Assembly: GCA_030453005.1 (NCBI GenBank)
Contig: JAKDLE010000263.1
Location: 1-5,280 of the forward strand
Direction: 5' to 3'
From: Pseudonocardia sp.
Lineage (GTDB): Bacteria > Actinomycetota > Actinomycetes > Mycobacteriales > Pseudonocardiaceae
DNA: 5,280 nucleotides
Of the stretch, positions 1-5,061 are shown piece by piece (position 1 is the first letter of the stretch; each line of letters starts with the position of its first letter). A program made the translations under genes and the position numbers. The notes under the pieces were generated by a model. The model did no database searches. It was not told the DNA's origin and was given only the letters and a program-made list of their open reading frames with translations.

Positions 1-28
1 GATCGGCCGCACCGAGGATAAAGCGGCA

Positions 29-1501
29 TTGCGGGACGCCTGGTTGCTGCGCCGCTCCGACCCCACGCCGCTGGATGCGGACCTACTCCCCCGCGACACC
101 CGGCCCATGCTCGCCACCCCTGGCGCCGTCCCCGACGGCGACGGCTGGTGGTCGCAGGTGGGGTTCGGCGGCAGGCGGGTGCTCGTGCGGGTCGAGGGCG
201 GGCGCGCGCGGATCACCGACGCCGAGGGTGAGGACCTCACCTCCTCGCTCCCCCACCTGCGCGGGCTGGGCCCGTCGCTGTCGAGTACCCGGGCGTTGTT
301 CGACGGGGAGCTGGCGCCCGACGGCGCGGACCTGTGGGTCGGCGACCTGCTGCATCTCGACGGCCGTGACCTCACCGCCCTCCCCTTCCACGAACGCCGC
401 CGCCTCCTCGACGAGCTGCCGCTGGCCGGGGCGCACTGGCGACAGGCGCCGGTGTTCCCCGGAGCAGGCCCCGAGGTGGTCGCGGCCGTGCGGGAGCAGG
501 GGCTGCCGTCGGTGATCGCCAAGGACGGTGACTCGCCCTACGAGCCCGCCCGGCGCAGCGACCGCTGGATCGAGATCAGCACGAGTCCGGCGGAGAAGCC
601 GGAGCAGGCCCGTCCGGCGCGGGTGGGCCGCGCCCGGCTCAGCAACCCGGACAAGGTGCTCTACCCGCTCACCGGCACCACGAAGGCGCAGGTGCTGGAG
701 CACTACCGCACCGTGGCCGAGGTGATGCTGCCGCACCTGGCGGACCGCCCGGTGACGATGGTGCGCTGGCCCGACGGCGTCGAACGCGGGTCGTTCTTCG
801 AGAAGGACGTCTCCCGGCACGCCCCGGACTGGATCCGCACCGCGCGGGTCGGCACGCCGGGCGGGCGGTCGGAGAACGCCGACTTCCCCGTCCTCGCCGA
901 CGTCGAGGGGCTGGCCTGGGCGGCCAACCTCGCGGCGCTGGAGCTGCACGTGCCGCAGTGGCGCCTGGGTTCGCGCGGCGCCAGGCACACCCCGGACCTG
1001 CTCGTGTTCGACCTCGACCCCGGCGAGGGCACCACGATCGTCGACTGTGCCCGGGTCGCGCTGCGCATCGCCGACCGCCTCGCCGACGACGACCTCCTCC
1101 CCTGTCCGCGCACGTCCGGGGGCAAGGGCATGCAGCTCTACGTCCCGGTGAGCGTCTCCCGGGCTGAGCAGACCTCGGAGTTCGCCAAGGCCGTGGCGCA
1201 GGACCTCTCCCGCGACGATCCCGGCCGCGTCACCGCCGCGATGGCCAAGGCGCGCCGCCGCGGGCGGGTCTTCGTGGACTGGAGCCAGAACAACCCGCAC
1301 AAGACCACGATCGCCAGCTACTCGCTGCGGGGCCGCGCCCGTCCGACCGTCGCCACGCCGCTCACCTGGGACGAGGTCCGCGGGTGCGCACGCCCCGAGG
1401 ACCTGGTCTTCACCCTGGACGACCTGCCCGCGCGCCTCGCCGAGCACGGCGACCTGATGGCGCCGCTGCTCACCTCGGCACACCGCCTGCCTCGGCGCTA
1501 G
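29..1501 (+). CDS. LigD-type DNA polymerase/primase with degenerate N-terminal ligase-like domain
   Basis: The 490-residue protein has two parts. Residues about 25-185 align by eye with the nucleotidyltransferase domain of ATP-dependent (LigD-type) ligases: PMLATPG at 26-32, FDGEL at 91-95 (motif III), VGDLLHLDGRDL at 104-115, and AKDGDSPYEPARRSDRW at 164-180 (motif IV region). The motif I KxDG lysine is missing (GFGGRR at 45-50), the usual EGVVAK reads PSVIAK, the motif V WxKxK reads WIEIS, about 30 residues after motif III are absent, and there is no OB-fold. Residues about 200-485 form a LigD polymerase domain (archaeo-eukaryotic primase superfamily): NPDKVLYP at 206-213, metal-binding FDLD at 327-330, TSGGKGMQ at 362-369, VDW with the third Asp at 417, and TPLTWDEV at 443-450. 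The role is probably templated or ribonucleotide gap filling in break repair, not ligation. Start uncertain: TTG at 29 has AGGA 10 nt upstream, but the frame is open to the left edge. Family assignment is strong; function is inferred. Confidence 0.82.
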   Translation: MRDAWLLRRSDPTPLDADLLPRDTRPMLATPGAVPDGDGWWSQVGFGGRRVLVRVEGGRARITDAEGEDLTSSLPHLRGLGPSLSSTRALFDGELAPDGADLWVGDLLHLDGRDLTALPFHERRRLLDELPLAGAHWRQAPVFPGAGPEVVAAVREQGLPSVIAKDGDSPYEPARRSDRWIEISTSPAEKPEQARPARVGRARLSNPDKVLYPLTGTTKAQVLEHYRTVAEVMLPHLADRPVTMVRWPDGVERGSFFEKDVSRHAPDWIRTARVGTPGGRSENADFPVLADVEGLAWAANLAALELHVPQWRLGSRGARHTPDLLVFDLDPGEGTTIVDCARVALRIADRLADDDLLPCPRTSGGKGMQLYVPVSVSRAEQTSEFAKAVAQDLSRDDPGRVTAAMAKARRRGRVFVDWSQNNPHKTTIASYSLRGRARPTVATPLTWDEVRGCARPEDLVFTLDDLPARLAEHGDLMAPLLTSAHRLPRR

Positions 1502-1504
1502 CCT
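1499..1504 (+). promoter_or_regulatory. Candidate -10 hexamer for a leaderless phosphodiesterase transcript
   Basis: TAGCCT fits the actinobacterial TANNNT -10 pattern and lies 8 nt before the ATG at 1513, which places a transcription start at or next to the start codon. No Shine-Dalgarno sequence lies between the two genes. The TAG is also the stop codon of the upstream polymerase gene. I see no good -35 element. TANNNT hexamers arise by chance, so this is tentative. Confidence 0.4.
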
Positions 1505-1512
1505 GCGCGATC

Positions 1513-2295
1513 ATGGGACACCCCTACCTCGACGGCCCGTACCCCCGCGCCTACGCCCACCGGGGCTGGCACCTCGACGGTGGCCACGAGAACACGCTCG
1601 CCGGGTTCGTCCGCGCCGTCGACGAGGGCTTCTCCTATCTGGAGTTCGACGTGCACGCCAGCGCGGACGGCGTGGCCGTGGTGCACCACGACGACACGCT
1701 CGACCGCACGACCGACGGCGTGGGCCGCATCGCACTGCTGCACGCCGCGGCGCTGGCGGAGATCCGGGTGGGTGGGGCCGAGCCGATCCCGCTGCTGGAG
1801 GACGTGCTCACGGCGCTGCCCGACACCCGGGCCACGATCGAGCTGAAGTCGGCCACCGCCGTCGACGCGACGCTGGAGGTCCTGGAGCGCCTCGACGCCT
1901 GGCACCGGGTCTGCCTGGGCAGCTACGACGAACGGTGTCTGGCCCGGGCGCGCACGGCCGCGGGGGTGCGGCTGTGCACCTCGATGGGTCGCAGCTCGGC
2001 GATCGGGCTGCGCTCCCGCGCCTGGCTCGATGCGCTGCCCGCGCCGCTCTCGCGCCTGCCCGCACTGCCCTTCACCGGGCAGCTCGCCCAGCTCCCGCGT
2101 CGCTACGGTCCGCTGACGGTGGTGGACCGCCGCTTCCTCCAGACGGCGCACGCGGCCGGGCGGGAGGTGCACGTGTGGACCGTCGACGACCCCGCGGAGA
2201 TGACCGAGCTGTTCGACCTCGGCGTCGACGGCCTGCTCTCCGACCGTCCCGACCTGCTACGCACGGTGCTGCAGGGCCGCGACGCCTGGGCTTAG
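1513..2295 (+). CDS. Glycerophosphodiester phosphodiesterase (GDPD family)
   Basis: This 260-residue protein is predicted to hydrolyse glycerophosphodiesters, the deacylation products of phospholipids, to sn-glycerol 3-phosphate and an alcohol. The GDPD TIM-barrel signature is complete. AHRG is at 15-18 (catalytic His16, Arg17), HENTLAGF at 25-32, and EFDVH at 44-48 with the metal-binding Glu44 and Asp46. HHDDTLDRTTDG at 58-69 holds the second catalytic His59. IELK at 109-112, VHVWTVDD at 219-226 and GVDGLLSDRP at 237-246 are the C-terminal barrel motifs. Length matches short bacterial GDPDs. No signal peptide or membrane segment is visible, so it is probably cytoplasmic. ATG 1513 is chosen because the domain begins only 15 residues later and upstream in-frame starts would overlap the polymerase gene. 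It starts 11 nt after the upstream stop and ends 24 nt before the transporter. The exact substrate cannot be read from sequence. Confidence 0.92.
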   Translation: MGHPYLDGPYPRAYAHRGWHLDGGHENTLAGFVRAVDEGFSYLEFDVHASADGVAVVHHDDTLDRTTDGVGRIALLHAAALAEIRVGGAEPIPLLEDVLTALPDTRATIELKSATAVDATLEVLERLDAWHRVCLGSYDERCLARARTAAGVRLCTSMGRSSAIGLRSRAWLDALPAPLSRLPALPFTGQLAQLPRRYGPLTVVDRRFLQTAHAAGREVHVWTVDDPAEMTELFDLGVDGLLSDRPDLLRTVLQGRDAWA

Positions 2296-2307
2296 GGCCT
2301 GCCCCAC

Positions 2308-2313
2308 TACCCT
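2308..2313 (+). promoter_or_regulatory. Candidate -10 hexamer for a leaderless transporter transcript
   Basis: TACCCT matches TANNNT and ends 6 nt before the GTG at 2320, the spacing expected if transcription begins at the start codon. The 24-nt gap after the phosphodiesterase stop contains no purine-rich Shine-Dalgarno sequence, which supports a leaderless start. I see no -35 match. Co-transcription from the upstream gene is also possible. Confidence 0.4.
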
Positions 2314-2319
2314 CCGGTC

Positions 2320-3636
2320 GTGAGCAACGACGCACCCGCGGGCCCCGCCACCCGCGGACAGGTGCTGGCGTGGGGGCTGTGGGACTGGGGGTCGGCGGCG
2401 TACCAGGCCGTGATCCTGACGTTCGTGTTCTCGGTCTACCTCACCGACTCCGTCGGAGCGGACCTGCCCGGCCCGGTCTCGGCGAACAGCTGGCTGGGCT
2501 GGTCGATCGGGGCGTCCGGGCTGCTGATCGCGCTGATGGCGCCCGTGATCGCCCGGCGCGCGGACGACGCGGGCAGGCGCAGGCGGGCCGTGGCGATCTG
2601 GACGGCGCTCACCATCGCGACGATGGCCGGGCTTTTCCTCGTCGAGGACGACTACTCCTTCCTCGCCCTCGGGCTGATCCTGCTCGGCCTCGGGTCGATC
2701 TTCTTCGAGCTCGCCTCGGTGTCCTACAACGCGGTGCTGACGCAGGTGTCGACACCGGAGAACGTCGGCCGGATCTCGGGCTTCGGCTGGGCGATGGGCT
2801 ACCTCGGCGGGATCGTGCTGCTGCTGGTCGTCTACGTCGGGTTCATCGTGGGGGACGGCGGTGTGCTGGGCGTCCCGACCGCGGGCGGGCTCAACATCCG
2901 CGTGGTCGCGCTCGTGGCGGCGGCGTGGTTCCTGGTGTTCGCGATCCCGTTGCTGCTGCGGGTGCCCGAGGTGCCGCCCGCGGCCGACCACGCGGTGTCA
3001 CTCGGGGTCGTCGCCTCCTACCGCACCCTGTTCGCCGACCTGCGCCGGCTCTACCGCTCGGCCCCGCACACGATCTACTTCCTCGGCGCGAGCGCGCTGT
3101 TCCGCGACGGGCTCGCCGCGGTGTTCACGTTCGGCGCGGTGCTCGCGGTGACCGTCTACGGCATCGCCGCGGACGACGTGCTGATCTTCGGGGTGGCCGC
3201 GAACGTGGTGGCGGCCGCGGGCGCGCTCGCCGCGGGGCGCCTCGACGACCGGCTCGGCCCGAAGGCGGTGATCGTCGGATCGCTGCTGGGGATGCTCGCG
3301 GTGGGTGTGGTGCTGCTGGTCGTGTCGGGGCCTGCGTTGTTCTGGGTGTTCGGGCTCGTGCTGTGTCTGTTCGTCGGGCCCGCGCAGTCCGCGTCGCGCA
3401 CGTTCCTCGCCCGACTCGCGCCGGCCGGGCGGGAGGGCGAGCTGTTCGGCCTCTACGCCACCACGGGACGGGCGGTGTCGTTCCTGGCGCCCTCGCTGGT
3501 CGGGCTGTTCACGTTCCTGTTCGCCTCCGACCGGGCCGGCATCCTCGGCATCCTGCTGGTACTCGGCGTCGGCCTGCTGGCCCTGCTGCCCGTGCGCCCG
3601 CCGCGGGCGGGTGACGGAGGATCGGCCGCCCGATGA
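2320..3636 (+). CDS. MFS transporter, UMF1/Atg22-like family
   Basis: This 438-residue integral membrane protein has about 12 hydrophobic segments in two halves, split by a polar stretch near 215-250. It resembles the UMF1/Atg22-like branch of the major facilitator superfamily. Helix 1 carries the family hallmark WDWGSAAYQAVILTFVFSVY (21-40). Helix 2 is followed by ADDAGRRRR (81-89), a degenerate MFS motif A loop. YNAVLTQVSTPENVGRISGF (136-155) leads into GWAMGYLGG (156-164), the conserved helix 4-5 region. DDRLGPK (309-315) is the equivalent loop in the second half, and GPAQSASRTFLARLAP (353-368) is also typical. The yeast relative Atg22 exports amino acids from the vacuole; bacterial members lack a firmly known substrate, so none is given. 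GTG 2320 is chosen because it directly precedes the hallmark helix and follows a candidate -10. The tail after residue 424 is polar and presumably cytoplasmic. The phosphodiesterase upstream suggests co-expression but not a shared pathway. Confidence 0.88.
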   Translation: MSNDAPAGPATRGQVLAWGLWDWGSAAYQAVILTFVFSVYLTDSVGADLPGPVSANSWLGWSIGASGLLIALMAPVIARRADDAGRRRRAVAIWTALTIATMAGLFLVEDDYSFLALGLILLGLGSIFFELASVSYNAVLTQVSTPENVGRISGFGWAMGYLGGIVLLLVVYVGFIVGDGGVLGVPTAGGLNIRVVALVAAAWFLVFAIPLLLRVPEVPPAADHAVSLGVVASYRTLFADLRRLYRSAPHTIYFLGASALFRDGLAAVFTFGAVLAVTVYGIAADDVLIFGVAANVVAAAGALAAGRLDDRLGPKAVIVGSLLGMLAVGVVLLVVSGPALFWVFGLVLCLFVGPAQSASRTFLARLAPAGREGELFGLYATTGRAVSFLAPSLVGLFTFLFASDRAGILGILLVLGVGLLALLPVRPPRAGDGGSAAR

Positions 3637-3637
3637 A

Positions 3638-3656
3638 CACCGCTCCCGCCGCGGTG
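3638..3656 (+). terminator. Weak hairpin directly after the transporter stop
   Basis: CACCGC (3638-3643) and GCGGTG (3651-3656) form a 6-bp perfect stem with a 7-nt loop, beginning one base after the TGA. There is no U-tract, which is common for high-GC actinobacterial terminators. The right arm shares bases with a Crp-like dyad, so it may be a by-product of that site. Confidence 0.35.
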
Positions 3657-3668
3657 ATGTAGGTCACA
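3653..3668. promoter_or_regulatory. Crp/GlxR-like operator dyad
   Basis: The site reads GGTGA, six bases (TGTAGG), then TCACA. The Crp/GlxR consensus of actinobacteria is TGTGA-N6-TCACA, so nine of ten conserved positions match. It lies between the transporter stop and rbpA. Its centre (about 3660) is some 175 bp upstream of the predicted rbpA start point, too far for classical activation there, but about 66 bp upstream of the start that a weak -10-like GACACT (3715-3720) would give. A single 16-bp match can arise by chance. Confidence 0.38.
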
Positions 3669-3688
3669 GTCGGCGGACACGTCACAGT
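3663..3688. repeat. Direct repeat GTCACAGT, 18-bp period
   Basis: GTCACAGT occurs at 3663-3670 and again at 3681-3688, exact over eight bases and 18 bp start to start. The first copy overlaps the right half of the Crp-like dyad; the second has no matching left half. The arrangement could be a tandem operator, but no regulator can be named. Confidence 0.5.
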
Positions 3689-3739
3689 GGCGTGTGCGAA
3701 CGGGCCGGATGGGGGACACTCAGCGATCGGGACGGCGGA

Positions 3740-3775
3740 CGCCCGGGCGTGGCCACGTGCCCTGTGCACGCGTGC
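3740..3775. repeat. Cluster of three perfect 10-bp palindromes
   Basis: CGCCCGGGCG (3740-3749), CGTGGCCACG (3748-3757) and GCACGCGTGC (3766-3775) are each perfect self-complementary decamers; the first two share two bases. A GTGCAC hexamer overlaps the third. They sit between the Crp-like site and the ECF-type promoter, in the gene-free stretch before rbpA. They might be protein-binding sites. GC-rich DNA yields such palindromes by chance, so only the clustering is notable. Confidence 0.35.
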
Positions 3776-3802
3776 GGCACCCGGCGAAAGTCGTCCCGAC
3801 GC

Positions 3803-3830
3803 GGGAACAACGGGCTGCGACGCAGACGTT
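3803..3830 (+). promoter_or_regulatory. ECF-sigma-type (SigE/SigH/SigR-like) promoter of rbpA
   Basis: GGGAACAA (3803-3810), 16 bases, then CGTT (3827-3830) matches the mycobacterial SigE/SigH-type pattern GGGAAC-YA-N15-16-CGTT and is close to the Streptomyces SigR pattern GGGAAT-N18-19-GTT. Transcription would start near 3836-3838, about 50 nt before the rbpA ATG. Known biology fits: Streptomyces rbpA has a SigR-dependent promoter and mycobacterial rbpA is SigE-linked. Which sigma factor acts here cannot be told from sequence. Confidence 0.6.
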
Positions 3831-3845
3831 ACACCTGCGGAAGAC

Positions 3846-3868
3846 GTCCGAGGGAGCCTCCCTCGGAC
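3846..3868 (+). promoter_or_regulatory. Perfect hairpin in the rbpA 5' leader
   Basis: GTCCGAGGGA (3846-3855) and TCCCTCGGAC (3859-3868) form a perfect 10-bp stem with a 3-nt GCC loop. It begins about 9 nt after the predicted transcription start and ends 7 nt before the GGGAGG ribosome binding site. No U-tract follows, so it does not look like a simple intrinsic terminator. A role in mRNA stability or expression control is inferred. A protein-binding inverted repeat is the alternative. Confidence 0.55.
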
Positions 3869-3875
3869 AGTGAAC

Positions 3876-3881
3876 GGGAGG
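3876..3881 (+). promoter_or_regulatory. Shine-Dalgarno sequence of rbpA
   Basis: GGGAGG, within GGGAGGAAG, lies 7 nt before the ATG at 3889. It is a strong ribosome binding site and fixes the start of rbpA, in contrast to the two leaderless-looking genes upstream. Confidence 0.8.
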
Positions 3882-3888
3882 AAGACGC

Positions 3889-4230
3889 ATGGCCGACCGC
3901 GTGCTCCGTGGCAGCCGGCTCGGGGCTGTCAGCTACGAGACCGATCGCAACCACGACCTCGCACCGCGGCAGCTCGTCCGCTATGTGTCGCCGAACGGCC
4001 GCGAGTTCGAGGTGCCGTTCGCCAACGACGCCGAAGCGCCCGCCACCTGGGAGTCGCCCCAGGGCGGTCTGGGCAAGCGCGTCGACGGTGTCGAGCCCGA
4101 GCAGAAGAAGACCAAGCCCCCGCGTACGCACTGGGACATGCTGCTCGAGCGCCGCTCCGTCGCCGACCTCGAGGTGCTGCTCAACGAGCGCCTGGAGCTG
4201 CTGGCCGAGCGTCGCCGCGACATCGCCTGA
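3889..4230 (+). CDS. rbpA: RNA polymerase-binding protein RbpA
   Basis: This 113-residue protein is the actinobacterial RNA polymerase accessory factor that binds the principal (group 1 and some group 2) sigma factors, stabilises the open promoter complex and contributes to basal rifampicin tolerance. The parts match the mycobacterial protein almost position for position. The N-terminal tail is 1-25 (MADRVLRGSRLGAVSYETDR, then NHDLAPRQ). The core beta domain is about 26-71 (FEVPFANDAEAP at 40-51). The basic linker is 72-79 (QKKTKPPR, with DNA-contacting Arg79). The sigma-interacting domain is 80-113 (THWDMLLERRS, Arg88-Arg89). Oddity: the protein has no cysteine. The positions that bind zinc in the Streptomyces protein (Cys34, His38, Cys56, Cys59) are Ser, Arg, Ser and Gly here, so the core must fold without zinc; the mycobacterial form also lacks a full zinc site. 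It is convergent with ppm1 and has an ECF-type promoter upstream. Confidence 0.97.
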   Translation: MADRVLRGSRLGAVSYETDRNHDLAPRQLVRYVSPNGREFEVPFANDAEAPATWESPQGGLGKRVDGVEPEQKKTKPPRTHWDMLLERRSVADLEVLLNERLELLAERRRDIA

Positions 4231-4244
4231 CGCACGCACCACGT

Positions 4245-4286
4245 CGAGAAGCCGGATCGCCCGCACGGGGTGGTCCGGCTCTCTCG
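4245..4286. terminator. Hairpin between convergent rbpA and ppm1, probably bidirectional terminator
   Basis: CGAGA plus AGCCGGA (4245-4256) pairs with TCCGGCT, one bulged C, then TCTCG (4274-4286), giving a 12-bp stem with one bulge. The 17-nt loop can form a small inner CCCG/CGGG helix. It sits in the 69-bp gap between two converging stop codons and could serve both strands. No U-tract is present on either side, as is usual in high-GC actinobacteria. Confidence 0.6.
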
Positions 4287-4299
4287 CGTTCCGCGCCGG

Positions 4300-5061
4300 T
4301 CACGCCCGCAGTGCGTCGGGTACCCCCTCGTCGCCTCGGCGGCGCAGCAGCCGGTTCGCCCCCCAGCGGGTGACGTTGCACAGTGCCTCCGCGACGATCG
4401 AGCCACTCATCTTCGACGCACCGTGCTCACGCTCGACGAACGTGATCGGCACCTCGCGGACGCGGAACCCCGCCTGCACCGCACGCCACGCCATGTCGAC
4501 CTGGAAGCAGTAGCCCTGCGACGCCACCTCCGACAGGTCGAGCTCCTCGAGCACCTGGCGGCGGAAGGCGCGGTAGCCGCCGGTGATGTCCCGGATCGGG
4601 ACGCCGAGGGCGATGCGCGAGTAGAGGTTGCCGCCGCGGGAGAGCCACTGCCGGTGCACCGGCCAGTTGAGCACCTGCCCGCCCGCGACGTACCGCGAGC
4701 CGAGCGCCACGTCGGCGTGGCGCAGCGCGTCGAGCAGGGCGGGGAGGTCCTCGGGGGCGTGTGACCCGTCGGCGTCCATCTCCACGAGGACCTGGTGCTC
4801 GCCGAGCAAAGCCGTGGCGAACCCGGCCAGGTAGGCCGCACCCAGACCGGACTTCTCGGCGCGGTGCAGCACCCGGATCCGGGGGTCGGCCGCCGCCATC
4901 CCGTCGGCGATCCGGCCGGTGCCGTCCGGGCTGGAGTCGTCGACCACGAGGACGTCGGCGTCGGGCACGGCCGCGTGCAGCCGGGCCACCACCGGACAGA
5001 TGTTCTCGCGCTCGTCGTAGGTGGGGATCACCACCAGCACCGGCCCCGGTGCCTCACCCAT
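4300..5061 (-). CDS. ppm1: Polyprenol monophosphomannose synthase (GT2)
   Basis: This 253-residue cytoplasmic-side glycosyltransferase transfers mannose from GDP-mannose to polyprenyl phosphate. The polyprenyl-phosphate-mannose made is the donor for lipomannan-type lipoglycans and for O-mannosylation of secreted proteins. GT-A fold signatures are complete. [10 protein letters not shown] is at 11-20 and [11 protein letters not shown] at 39-49 (nucleotide-sugar binding). [14 protein letters not shown] is at 94-107, with the metal-binding DAD at 96-98. GSRYVAGG is at 121-128, then NWP and [12 protein letters not shown] at 157-168, [11 protein letters not shown] at 183-193, and [17 protein letters not shown] at 204-220. 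There is no C-terminal membrane domain, as in other actinobacterial Ppm1 catalytic units. The ATG at 5061 is chosen because GGAGG lies 7 nt upstream and the fold begins at once; the longer frame upstream lies within lnt. It overlaps the lnt stop by 8 nt, so the pair is probably translationally coupled. In M. tuberculosis the two activities are fused in one protein; here they are separate. Confidence 0.95.
   Translation of the reverse strand: MGEAPGPVLVVIPTYDERENICPVVARLHAAVPDADVLVVDDSSPDGTGRIADGMAAADPRIRVLHRAEKSGLGAAYLAGFATALLGEHQVLVEMDADGSHAPEDLPALLDALRHADVALGSRYVAGGQVLNWPVHRQWLSRGGNLYSRIALGVPIRDITGGYRAFRRQVLEELDLSEVASQGYCFQVDMAWRAVQAGFRVREVPITFVEREHGASKMSGSIVAEALCNVTRWGANRLLRRRGDEGVPDALRA

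Noticed and set aside
1..21. End of an upstream gene at TAA 19-21 in frame 1
   Set aside because: Only six codons are visible with no recognisable sequence; it cannot be told from chance, though it would fit a start at TTG 29.
83..1483. Long open frame on the - strand (466 codons) opposite the polymerase gene
   Set aside because: The + strand frame carries clear family motifs. The reverse frame gives a low-complexity Arg/Gly/His/Val-rich product with no recognisable domain, the usual mirror of G/C third-position bias.
1384..1512. Upstream extension of the phosphodiesterase to 1384
   Set aside because: The added 43 residues are Arg/Pro-rich, overlap the polymerase gene and precede a complete GDPD domain that begins just after ATG 1513.
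1935..3614. Open + strand frame of 559 codons across the GDPD and MFS genes
   Set aside because: It spans two well-supported genes in another frame and encodes an Arg/Ala/Pro/Gly-rich product without motifs; a composition artefact.
3687..4373. Possible small gene in the gap before rbpA
   Set aside because: The frame runs on through rbpA in the wrong phase, has no ribosome binding site at its start and shows no protein family. The gap looks regulatory.
3305..4513. Open + strand frame of 402 codons through the transporter end, intergenic region and rbpA
   Set aside because: It ignores the boundaries of three supported genes, and the product is Arg/Ser/Cys-rich without domains.
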